From: an uncultured Lachnospiraceae bacterium
GTDB lineage: Bacteria; Bacillota; Clostridia; Lachnospirales; Lachnospiraceae
Reading direction: 5' to 3'
NCBI GenBank assembly: GCA_910577675.1
Contig: CAJTOR010000032.1
Span: forward strand, 1-15,946
DNA: 15,946 nucleotides
The notes beneath the pieces are model-generated. The model saw nothing but the letters and a program-made list of their open reading frames with translations, did not search any database and was not told the origin of the DNA. Below, in pieces: positions 7,688-14,223 of this stretch (its first letter is position 1; each line of letters opens with the position of its first letter). The translations under genes were made by a program, and so were the position numbers.

Positions 7688-7715
7688 GTTTTTCATCCGG
7701 CAAATGCGGTATGAT
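7686..7715 (+). promoter_or_regulatory. Possible promoter of the ABC transporter remnant
   Basis: TTGTTT (7686-7691), an 18-bp spacer and TATGAT (7710-7715) make a weak match placed directly after the preceding terminator, where a promoter is expected. Confidence 0.35.
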
Positions 7716-7750
7716 AATAATATCAAAAACAGGTTCGAAACATACCGACA

Positions 7751-7812
7751 CAAAGAAGTCCCCCTTACCCGCCGCTTCCTACTTTATGTTTTAGAAGCGG
7801 AAAACTTCTTTG
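7751..7812 (+). promoter_or_regulatory. Nested hairpin leader upstream of the ABC remnant
   Basis: An outer 9-bp stem, CAAAGAAGT (7751-7759) with ACTTCTTTG (7804-7812), encloses an inner 7-bp stem, CCGCTTC (7772-7778) with GAAGCGG (7794-7800). It sits between the possible promoter and the ribosome binding site (GAGGTGA, about 7843-7849), where an attenuator or antitermination leader would lie. There is no long T-run after it, and I cannot match it to a known riboswitch. Confidence 0.45.
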
Positions 7813-7854
7813 ATAGGTTAAACCTAAAAATTTAAATGAAACGAGGTGACCTGA

Positions 7855-8536
7855 TTGAAAACCAAAAAAACAACAGGCAGCGCGGAGGTATCCATGCTGT
7901 ATAATATCAGAACAGTATTTACCATGATGAAAAAGACCTTCCCAAAAAGCCGCCTGTTACTCCCCCTCTATATGCTCTGCCGGATTGGCGCACCCTTTAT
8001 GACCGCGTTTATCCCCTCCCTTGCAATCCGCGCAATCACTGACGGGAACATACAATATTTCATTGCTGCCATAATATCCATACTTGTGTTGTTCTGGACA
8101 AGACAAGCAATAGAAAACATATCCAGCATGTACCTGGGACATATGAGATTCTATACTACAAAAAACCTCTTTACCCGTTTCTTAAATAAAGTAATGTACA
8201 CAGATTACTTAAATATTGAGCCTCAGCCAAAACAAAAAATAGTCCAGCGTGCTGACAATGCAGTTTTCTTCGCCCAGACTCTGTTAAATGAGTCCGTAGA
8301 ATTTACCATCAAAATTTTTGGATTGTTTATTTATGGTTCCGCCGTAATGGTCTTGGATATCCGCATTCTGCTCGTGACACTGGTTCTCTTCTGCTTTGAT
8401 GTAGTCCTGCGCAACCGGGCAATCAAATATGATATTATACACTGGGGAGAACATATTGAAGTCAGGCGCAAAAGCAATTACTTAGAGCGAAGCAGCCTGG
8501 ATATCAGCGCAGGCGCAGTATTATGATATCGCATGA
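7855..8536 (+). pseudogene. ABC transporter (fused membrane-ATPase type), middle deleted
   Basis: The TTG start at 7855 follows GAGGTGA. The first 216 or so codons are the N-terminal part of an exporter-type ABC transmembrane domain: about four hydrophobic segments, a conserved TDYLNIE...QKIVQRADNA coupling region and a segment ending SSLDIS. An intact protein of this kind is about 590-620 aa with a C-terminal ATPase. Here frame 1 ends at TGA 8524-8526. Shifting by one base reads AQAQYYDIA and stops at 8534-8536, which has the look of the natural C-terminus of these transporters. The membrane-domain remainder and the whole ATPase (Walker A, signature, Walker B) are missing. One internal deletion of about 1.1 kb with loss of frame explains both. 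The terminator follows directly, as it would after an intact gene. Not functional. Confidence 0.85.
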
Positions 8537-8547
8537 CAACCCCTGCA

Positions 8548-8584
8548 AAAAAGAGGCCGGTGCCGACAGTACCAGCCTCTTTTT
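8548..8584 (+). terminator. Terminator after the ABC transporter remnant
   Basis: AAAAAGAGGC (8548-8557) pairs with GCCTCTTTTT (8575-8584), with an additional GGT/ACC pairing across one mismatch inside, and ends in a T-run. It sits 12 bp past the remnant's 3' stop and belonged to the intact gene. Confidence 0.85.
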
Positions 8585-8607
8585 CCCTTACAGCAAGTCA
8601 TTTTTTT

Positions 8608-8619
8608 AGAAAGCTTTCT
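8608..8619. promoter_or_regulatory. 12-bp palindrome upstream of the HD-GYP promoter
   Basis: AGAAAGCTTTCT is perfectly self-complementary and ends eight bases before the -35 box of the HD-GYP gene. It could bind a regulator, but a palindrome of this size can occur by chance. Confidence 0.3.
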
Positions 8620-8627
8620 GAAAAGAA

Positions 8628-8656
8628 TTGACTTTCCGGGACTTTTTTCCTATAAT
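8628..8656 (+). promoter_or_regulatory. Strong sigma-A promoter of the HD-GYP gene
   Basis: TTGACT (8628-8633), exactly 17 bp, then TATAAT (8651-8656). Both hexamers are the same as those of the promoter at 6848. The leader is about 48 nt. Confidence 0.85.
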
Positions 8657-8710
8657 AGATAGTATGAAGTTGTTATAGAAACACGATTTTTTACGATTGG
8701 AGAATTGATT

Positions 8711-9931
8711 ATGAAAAGGATCAGGATTTTAACAAGTCAAGCTACTCCTGGCATGGTAATCTCGGATGATGTTTACACTACGGCCAACCAACTTATTATT
8801 CCCGCAGGTACCGCCATTTCCAATAAAGTCATCACGAGATTAAAGTTTTATTCCATCCATCAGATCACAGTATCAGTGGATGACGGGGTGGAAGTACCTC
8901 CTGCACCTTCAGGCACAAACCAGCCCTCTGCCAAGCCAGAACCGGAACAGACTACCGCGCAGCCAAAGCCGTTCGTGCCGCCTGCCGCACAGACTCAGCC
9001 TGCAACCTCCACGCACCCTGCACCTGCCACAGCCTCCCGCCCGCGCGAAACACAGATGTATTCCGAAAAGGTTAAGAACACACCTGAATTCAAAGCATTT
9101 TCCTCCTCGGTAGAATATTCAACAGATCATTTGCGCCGCCAGGTTCTGGACATCATAAGAAACAATGTTCCAATTGCAGAGGACGAACTCCTGACGGATA
9201 TCAACGATATTCTCAAAAATGCGCGCAACGGCATGCATGTCTTTGATATGCTACATAGTATGCGGGATTTTGATGACGAAACCTACTTACACTCCGTCAA
9301 TGTCGCGCTGATTGCCAATGTCCTCGGCCGCTGGATGAACTTCACAGAACGGGAGCTTGATACGCTGACTCTCTGCGGTCTGTTGCACGATATCGGAAAA
9401 CTTTTAATCCCGCCGGAAATTATCAAGAAGCCGACCGCACTAAGCGATACCGAAAACGAAACGCTGATGTCCCACCCGCTGCGCGGCTACAATATCCTTC
9501 GCGCCCAAAAGGCAAATATCCATGTGCAGATGTCGGCAATGATGCACCATGAGCGCTGCGATGGCACGGGATATCCGCTCGGTATCAAGGGCGATCAGAT
9601 CGACCGCTTTGCCAAGATTATTATGGTTGCCGATGTGTACGAGGCAATGACCGCCGCCAGGGTTTACCGCGGACCGATCTGTCCGTTCGAGGTAATCAGC
9701 ATATTTGAATCCGAAGGTCTGGCAAAATATGATACCCGCACGGTCATGACATTTCTTGAGCATGTAAACCAGACATACATGAACAATAATGTTCGTTTAA
9801 GTGATAAATCGGAAGGTGTAATTATCATGATGAACCGCACCAGCCTCTCCCGCCCGGTGATCCATGTGGGCGGTGACCGCTTTATCGACCTGTCAAAGGA
9901 ACATGACCTATATATCGAGGCGATTCTTTAA
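8711..9931 (+). CDS. HD-GYP domain protein, probable cyclic-di-GMP phosphodiesterase
   Basis: The 406-aa protein is predicted to hydrolyse c-di-GMP in the cytoplasm. The N-terminal 60 residues form a small domain (ATPGMVISDDVYT...LIIPAGTAIS) often found before HD-GYP in Firmicutes. A Pro/Thr/Gln-rich linker spans about 61-112. The HD-GYP domain then has His194, the HD pair His226-Asp227 in LLHDIGK, HP (255-256), HHERCDGTGYP (279-289, with the GYP triplet intact) and Asp308 in VADVYEAMT. All metal-binding and signature residues I can check are present, so activity is expected. There is no membrane span. The ATG at 8711 has GGAG eight bases upstream; a TTG at 8705 is too close to it. The gene is single and converges on murA. 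Confidence 0.92.
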   Translation: MKRIRILTSQATPGMVISDDVYTTANQLIIPAGTAISNKVITRLKFYSIHQITVSVDDGVEVPPAPSGTNQPSAKPEPEQTTAQPKPFVPPAAQTQPATSTHPAPATASRPRETQMYSEKVKNTPEFKAFSSSVEYSTDHLRRQVLDIIRNNVPIAEDELLTDINDILKNARNGMHVFDMLHSMRDFDDETYLHSVNVALIANVLGRWMNFTERELDTLTLCGLLHDIGKLLIPPEIIKKPTALSDTENETLMSHPLRGYNILRAQKANIHVQMSAMMHHERCDGTGYPLGIKGDQIDRFAKIIMVADVYEAMTAARVYRGPICPFEVISIFESEGLAKYDTRTVMTFLEHVNQTYMNNNVRLSDKSEGVIIMMNRTSLSRPVIHVGGDRFIDLSKEHDLYIEAIL

Positions 9932-9945
9932 CAACTTGTTTTTTC

Positions 9946-10023
9946 CGCACGGGTCTGTTCAATCGAGTAGGGAAGGTTTATCTTCCCCCACTCGCCGCGC
10001 GACCCGTGCGCCGCTTGAGCGGC
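9946..10023. other. Compound hairpin element between HD-GYP and murA
   Basis: An outer perfect 10-bp stem, CGCACGGGTC (9946-9955) with GACCCGTGCG (10001-10010), encloses an inner stem: CGAGT (9964-9968) with ACTCG (9990-9994), then GGGAAG (9970-9975) with CTTCCC (9982-9987). A third hairpin, GCCGC/GCGGC with loop TTGA (10010-10023), follows and shares one base with the outer stem. It is more G+C-rich than the rest of the spacer and not needed for termination, which the hairpin at 10054 supplies. It could be a small RNA, a 3'-UTR structure or a member of a dispersed palindromic repeat family. It has no T-run and is not a riboswitch I recognise. Confidence 0.5.
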
Positions 10024-10053
10024 TTATTTCCTCTGCACAGGTCTGAGCATAAA

Positions 10054-10075
10054 AAAGGTCTGCCCGCAGACCTTT
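10054..10075. terminator. Shared terminator for converging HD-GYP and murA
   Basis: AAAGGTCTG (10054-10062), loop CCCG, CAGACCTTT (10067-10075) is a perfect 9-bp stem with a tetraloop. On the minus strand it ends in six T's, so it best serves murA. On the plus strand the tail is TTTAATTTT. Confidence 0.75.
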
Positions 10076-10205
10076 AATTTTCCATAAATTTCCATTTACT
10101 TAAATACACCAAAACCAGGCGGGAAGACTTATTTCCTCCCCACCCAGCATCCCCGATATTCATTTTTTCATATGGAAAGTCGAATCAATACAGTATCCGC
10201 TCTAT

Positions 10206-11504
10206 TCAGCCAACTTTTAACTTAAATTTCTGTACTGCCTTCATGTCTTCGGAATCCATTTTTTCCATGTCCGCACCGAGGTCGCGCATCTTCTTCTCAA
10301 AACACTCGTACCCGCGCTCCACATAACGGATCTGTTCAATCGTGGTAAAGCCCTCCGCTACCAGCCCGGCAATCACAAGCGCCGCACCCGCACGCAGATC
10401 CGGGGCGACAACACTCGCGCCGGTAAGTTCCGCTACACCGTTTACAATCGCATTGTTTCCCTCAACTTTAATATTTGTCCCCATGCGAGCCAGCTCATCC
10501 ACATATTTAAAACGGTTCTCATAGATACCTTCCGTAATAATGCTTGTGCCGGCACAGACTGCCAAAAGTGCCGTCATCTGCGGTTGCATATCCGTCGGGA
10601 ATCCCGGGTAAGGCAATGTCTTTATCTGCGTGGAACCGAGGCGCTTTGTAGCCACCACGCGGATAGCATCGTCAAACTCCTCCACTTCGGCACCGAGCTC
10701 CACAAGCTTTGCAGTGAGCGCCTCCATATGGCGTGGGATTACATTGCGCACGGTCACGTCCCCCTTCGTTGCCGCTGCGGCAATCATAAATGTCCCCGCT
10801 TCAATCTGATCCGGGATTATGGAATATGTACTGCCATGGAGTTTCGGGACACCGACAATACGGATTACATCCGTACCCGCGCCCTTGATATTTGCGCCCA
10901 TACTGTTTAAAAAGTTTGCCACATCAACCACATGCGGCTCCTTCGCGGAATTCTCGATAATCGTCTGCCCCTCCGCCATCACTGCCGCCATCATAATATT
11001 GATTGTGGCACCGACACTCGCCATATCGAGATAAATATGGTTCCCGACCAGATCCACCGCTTCCGCCTCAATCATACCATGCTGGATGCGGACGGTCGCT
11101 CCAAGTGCTTCGAACCCCTTGATATGCTGGTCGATCGGCCGGCTTCCGATATCGCATCCCCCGGGGAGCAGGACATGCGCGCTTTTGTATTTGCCAAGCA
11201 GCGCCCCAAGCAGATAGTAGGACCCCCTTATCTTTCGTATATTATCATTCGCCACTATAATCGTGTTGACTGTCCCGCCGTTAATCCGGACGCAGTGCTT
11301 GTCAATCCGCTCCACCACTGCCCCCACCGAGGCGATCGCATTTAAAAGTATATCAATATCCCGGATATCCGGAAGGTTCTCCACTGTCACTGTTTCATCT
11401 GCCATTACCGCTGCTGCCAAAATCCCAAGCGCGGCATTTTTTGCCCCGCTCACTGAAATCTCACCTGCGAGCGCTTTGCCGCCCTTTATTATATATTGAT
11501 CCAT
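10206..11504 (-). CDS. murA: UDP-N-acetylglucosamine 1-carboxyvinyltransferase
   Basis: Catalyses the first committed step of peptidoglycan precursor synthesis, transferring enolpyruvate from PEP to UDP-GlcNAc in the cytoplasm. The 432-aa length is normal for the family. Visible signatures are the N-terminal SGAKNAAL (Lys22-Asn23, substrate-binding), the active-site loop LPGGCDIGSRP with Cys117 (the Cys115 position of E. coli MurA), IPDQIEAGTF and PGFPTDMQPQ. Because the loop has Cys rather than Asp, the enzyme is of the fosfomycin-sensitive type by known family behaviour. The ATG at 11504 follows GGAG by six bases; the frame is open to 11564 without better support. It lies downstream of the shikimate-kinase-like gene in the same direction but has its own promoter. 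It ends at the shared terminator near 10054. Confidence 0.95.
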   Translation of the reverse strand: MDQYIIKGGKALAGEISVSGAKNAALGILAAAVMADETVTVENLPDIRDIDILLNAIASVGAVVERIDKHCVRINGGTVNTIIVANDNIRKIRGSYYLLGALLGKYKSAHVLLPGGCDIGSRPIDQHIKGFEALGATVRIQHGMIEAEAVDLVGNHIYLDMASVGATINIMMAAVMAEGQTIIENSAKEPHVVDVANFLNSMGANIKGAGTDVIRIVGVPKLHGSTYSIIPDQIEAGTFMIAAAATKGDVTVRNVIPRHMEALTAKLVELGAEVEEFDDAIRVVATKRLGSTQIKTLPYPGFPTDMQPQMTALLAVCAGTSIITEGIYENRFKYVDELARMGTNIKVEGNNAIVNGVAELTGASVVAPDLRAGAALVIAGLVAEGFTTIEQIRYVERGYECFEKKMRDLGADMEKMDSEDMKAVQKFKLKVG

Positions 11505-11620
11505 CTTAATCTCCAATCTAATCATGCAGTCTGCGCTGCCTCTCCTTTGGTGCACAAAACGCACCTATCACAGGAAATGCTACCCATTTCCCGGCCAAAT
11601 AAAAACATCCCATGTCTTCC

Positions 11621-11648
11621 ATTATAACACAAAGACGGCATTTGTAAA
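11621..11648 (-). promoter_or_regulatory. Promoter of murA
   Basis: On the minus strand, TTTACA (11648-11643, five of six consensus bases), a 16-bp spacer ending in TGT, and a perfect TATAAT (11626-11621) form an extended -10 promoter. The leader would be about 110 nt and contains a small hairpin (GGTGC/GCACC, 11549-11565). Confidence 0.7.
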
Positions 11649-11664
11649 CAGGAAACTTTGGGTT

Positions 11665-12177
11665 TCATCGCAGAAACATCCCTTTTAAGCGGTTTCCCAT
11701 CATTTTTACCAATTTTTCTATAGAAAGCCCATCCGCATCAATTACAATATCCGCGTATTTTTCATAGAGCGGACAGCGCTCCTCATAGAGCTGCCAGAAA
11801 CTCTGCCCTTCCCTAAGCGCTATTCCTCTGTTTTTGACATCACCAACGCGGGATACGATTTCATGTAAAGGCAGACGAATGTAAATAACCGTCCCGATTT
11901 CTTTAAGATGCTCCATTGCACGCGCACCGTAAACCGCACTGCCACCAGTGGCAATCACCGTTTCCTGCGCCTGTATCGCGGCATTTACTTCCTCCTCAAT
12001 CGAAAGGAAAGTATCAAGCCCTTTCTTCTCAATAATTTCACATAAAAGCGCCCCTTCCCTCTCCTGTATCAGAAGGTCGGAATCCAAAAAACGATAACCC
12101 AGCGTTTTGGCAAGCACAACTCCTAGAGTGCTTTTGCCCGCTCCCGGCATACCAATCAATATAATATTATTGCCCAT
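11665..12177 (-). CDS. aroK: Shikimate kinase-like small-molecule kinase
   Basis: The 170-aa P-loop kinase has the length and order of shikimate kinase: Walker A GMPGAGKST (9-17), FLDSD with Asp32 and Asp34, ATGGSAVY (77-83), NRGIAL lid region (116-121) and LYEERCPLYEKYAD with Arg134. Shikimate kinase phosphorylates shikimate in aromatic amino acid synthesis. Two substrate-contact features differ. The usual FRxxE Arg (Arg58 position) is Leu here (TFLSIEEE), and the GGG that holds shikimate reads GGS. The Asp34 and Arg134 positions are kept. I believe similar variants are widespread in Lachnospiraceae annotated as shikimate kinase, but that is from memory. The start codon directly abuts the flavin reductase stop (TAAATG), with a GGGGA site inside that gene. 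No other aromatic-pathway gene is nearby. The gene symbol is provisional. Confidence 0.8.
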   Translation of the reverse strand: MGNNIILIGMPGAGKSTLGVVLAKTLGYRFLDSDLLIQEREGALLCEIIEKKGLDTFLSIEEEVNAAIQAQETVIATGGSAVYGARAMEHLKEIGTVIYIRLPLHEIVSRVGDVKNRGIALREGQSFWQLYEERCPLYEKYADIVIDADGLSIEKLVKMMGNRLKGMFLR

Positions 12178-12747
12178 TTATCTTTTCCCCTTCTTTTTTA
12201 CGGAATAGCCAAAGCTGCCGAGCAGCTCCCCAAGTCCATAATATTCCCCGTGCGAATAAACAATCGGCTTCGCACTGCCCAGCTCAAATTTCCCATTATT
12301 TCCCATATATTTTTTGTCCACATGTACGCCCAACACATCGGAAAGAAACATATCATGTGAACCTAACTTCACAATCTGTTTTACCCTGCACTCAATATTA
12401 ACAGGGGACTGCGCAATCAGCGGTGCCTTCACATAGGTGGCAGCCTCCGCCAAAAGTCCTGTTTCCTTAAATTTATCCACATCCCGACCGGATTTTACAC
12501 CGCAGTAATCACATGCCCTGACAAGTTCCTTCGTTGTCAGATTCACAACAAATTCCTTTGTCCGCGCAATCATTCCGTAGGAGAAGCGTTCCGGGCGCAC
12601 GGAAATGGAAAGCATCGGCGGGTTGGTACAGACCGTTCCCGCCCATGCCACAGTGATAATGTTATATTTTCCTTCCTCCGCGCAGCTTACCATAACCGCG
12701 GGGAGGGGATAGAGCATATTGCCCGCTTTCCACAATTCTTTTCCCAT
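12178..12747 (-). CDS. Flavin reductase-like (flavoredoxin) family protein
   Basis: The 189-aa protein belongs to the FMN-binding split-barrel flavin reductase group (PF01613 type). Marks are MVSCAEEGKYNIITVAWAG near the N-terminus, the TNPPMLSISVRP core strand, RTKEFVVN and the flavoredoxin-type CGVKSGRDVDKFKETGL (about 82-98). Such proteins bind FMN and pass electrons to partner proteins or reduce flavin; the partner here is unknown. It ends exactly where the kinase gene begins, so the two are almost certainly translated from one mRNA. An in-frame TGA 9 bp upstream fixes the start at ATG 12747, yet only a poor AAAAAGA precedes it. The good ribosome binding site lies about 40 bases upstream across a hairpin. 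Confidence 0.88.
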   Translation of the reverse strand: MGKELWKAGNMLYPLPAVMVSCAEEGKYNIITVAWAGTVCTNPPMLSISVRPERFSYGMIARTKEFVVNLTTKELVRACDYCGVKSGRDVDKFKETGLLAEAATYVKAPLIAQSPVNIECRVKQIVKLGSHDMFLSDVLGVHVDKKYMGNNGKFELGSAKPIVYSHGEYYGLGELLGSFGYSVKKKGKR

Positions 12748-12793
12748 TCTTTTTCAGGGCGCACCAAACTGTTTGTTCGCTGCCCTCCTCCTT
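12748..12793 (-). promoter_or_regulatory. Ribosome binding site separated from the start codon by a hairpin
   Basis: On the minus strand, AAGGAGG (12793-12787) lies 39 bases before the ATG at 12747. Between them, GGGC (12785-12782) pairs with GCCC (12760-12757), with further GCG/TGC-type (one wobble) and CAAA/TTTG pairing and a CAG loop. If folded, the site would sit about 10 bases from the ATG, a normal distance. This is inferred from pairing only. Confidence 0.4.
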
Positions 12794-12896
12794 ACAATCC
12801 ACATAATTTTCTAACTTTATTTATTCAAAGTATTAACTGGTTATTCTTTCCATATTAACTCACCTGTCAAATATGGCACAGGAAAGCCTGCGCGTC

Positions 12897-12925
12897 ATTA
12901 TAGCACGATTCGTTTGCAAATTCCA
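12897..12925 (-). promoter_or_regulatory. Promoter of the flavin reductase-kinase operon
   Basis: On the minus strand, TGGAAT (12925-12920), 17 bp, and a perfect TATAAT (12902-12897) preceded by TGC form an extended -10 promoter with a weak -35. The leader of about 140 nt holds an inverted repeat (CCATATT 12850-12856 with AATATGG 12870-12876). The remaining spacer up to 13034 shows no further gene. Confidence 0.55.
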
Positions 12926-13033
12926 GCACTTTTTTTACATCTTTTATACGCGGTATGTAAAATATACTATCCCTTCAAAAGCAAAAATGCCCATTTTCCG
13001 CAAAAATACATTAGAAAGCTTTTTTAATCACTC

Positions 13034-13073
13034 AAAATGCAGAAGTCCCCCTTACTTTTTGCAGGAGGACTTC
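13034..13073 (-). terminator. Terminator after the beta-mannosidase remnant
   Basis: GAAGTCC (13042-13048) pairs with GGACTTC (13067-13073), extended by two more G-C pairs across one mismatch. On the minus strand the tail is TGCATTTTGAG. It lies 35 bp past the mannosidase stop. Its first arm shares a 15-base sequence with the leader at 7755. Confidence 0.55.
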
Positions 13074-13107
13074 CAAATCCGGTTAAAAATATTAATTTTA
13101 CATCTTT

Positions 13108-13791
13108 TTACTTTTCGTTCATATCAAAGAAATTGTCCGAAAGAATCAAGTTATCTTCCTCGTTGCTGATCTGCTCCGATTTTGCAAACGCACCTGCATG
13201 CACCGTGATCTCATCCCCGGATAATGTATAGGATAACCCCAGGTCTTTAAAGCGGAAATATTTCGGCATAATAAACAGGGTGCTTGCCGAGGAAACCAGC
13301 CCGCTGGAAAGGAAAAGCTCATAGCTTACATATTCTGTAAAAGGATCAAGTTCCGCAAGTTCATATTTTGGCAGGAAGGATGCAGTCAGGGCAGGGACTG
13401 AAAGTTCCTCCTCCTCCTCCCGAATTACACTGCCGTCGTTTTTCCTGACCTGCCAGCGGATTAAGGCTTTTTTCTCCTCCCCCGTTTCGTTGGATACATT
13501 AAAACGCACGGATTTAGGGAAGGAAGTATTCTCCGCATTGATATTGCGGTTCTTTGTCATCATGCTCTCCTCCTCGCAGGAGAGAAGCACCGGGGCAAAA
13601 AATCTTCTCGCATAGTAGTGCAGTGCTTTCCAGCGCCCGTAATAATCAATGGATGCCCACGACGCGTAAACCGTTGTAGCAAGGTCGGTCGGATAAAAAA
13701 ATTCCTGTTCCATGTAAGTCATGATCTTCCCATTTGCACTGTTGTTGCGCTGGTGCTTTTCCATCACATACGAAAAAATATTCCGATCCAC
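13108..13791 (-). pseudogene. GH2 beta-mannosidase remnant (C-terminal part with internal gap)
   Basis: The 227 codons correspond to the C-terminal third of a GH2 beta-mannosidase, which is normally about 800-850 aa. VMEKHQRNNSANGKI and YPTDLATTVY match the end of the catalytic barrel, and SIDYYGRWKALHYYARRFFAP matches the segment that follows it. Between VYAS and WASIDY about 45-50 expected residues are gone, including the conserved region around QLND.WP. The joint lies at a repeated Ala-Ser, and frame is kept. The last 140 residues are an Ig-like domain, apparently intact. The frame opens at GTG 13791 directly after TGA, with no ribosome binding site. The N-terminal domains and both catalytic Glu, which lie before the HQRN motif, are missing. 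At its upstream end it meets an AraC fragment on the opposite strand. Not an active enzyme. Confidence 0.85.
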
Positions 13792-13796
13792 ATCTC

Positions 13797-14175
13797 AACC
13801 ACACTGACCTGTATATCTACCAGTGTGGCTCCGAATGCTACTCAAACGGGCATTTCCATGATCCTGCCGTCAGGGATCACTTCCTGATCCACTATGTACA
13901 CAGTGGGAAGGGCATCTTCCAGGTTGGTGATACAACTTACCATTTAAAGACAGGAAACGTTTTTTTAATCTGCCCGGACATTGTTACTTTCTACCAGGCG
14001 GACGAGGATGACCCCTGGCATTATTCATGGATTGGATTCCACGGTTTAAAGGCGGAAACATACCTGTTGGAAGCAGGGCTTACACAGGCGCACCCCGTAT
14101 TTGAATAAACGGAAGATAATTTTATAGAAAATTGTTTTTATGAGATGGCAGATGCCTATTATCTGGAACATATAA
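13797..14175 (+). pseudogene. AraC-family regulator remnant (sugar-binding domain only)
   Basis: DLYIYQCGSECYSNGHFHDPAVRDHFLIHYV, read here in sequence order, is the N-terminal cupin-like domain of AraC regulators that control glycan genes in Firmicutes. SGKGIFQVGDTTYHLKTGN, FLICPD and DDPWHYSWIGFHG follow. The frame stops at TAA 14106-14108, but in-frame reading resumes as TEDNFIENCFYEMADAY, the expected next helix, so a nonsense change (for example CAA to TAA) is likely. After about 14175 the sequence becomes the terminator of the neighbouring gene. The whole DNA-binding domain is missing. The 5' end is also lost: upstream of about 13797 the sequence is antisense to the beta-mannosidase remnant. 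The intact gene probably regulated the adjacent mannosidase genes. Confidence 0.8.
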
Positions 14176-14176
14176 A

Positions 14177-14212
14177 TGGTATGGCATTTATACTCCCGCA
14201 AATGCCATACCA
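14177..14212 (-). terminator. Long perfect hairpin, terminator of the alpha-mannosidase gene
   Basis: TGGTATGGCATTT (14177-14189) and AAATGCCATACCA (14200-14212) form a perfect 13-bp stem with a 10-nt loop, 12 bp past the alpha-mannosidase stop. The minus-strand tail is only TTTATATG, so termination is probable rather than certain. Confidence 0.6.
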
Positions 14213-14223
14213 AAAAATACTGT

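Noticed and set aside
9946..10023. Cyclic-di-GMP riboswitch near the HD-GYP gene
   Set aside because: The element is downstream of the gene, between converging genes, and lacks the conserved core I would expect of either c-di-GMP riboswitch class.
13734..13796. 5' part of the AraC frame (MHCCCAGAF...) as its real N-terminus
   Set aside because: These bases are antisense to the beta-mannosidase remnant and do not resemble an AraC N-terminus; the true start is lost.
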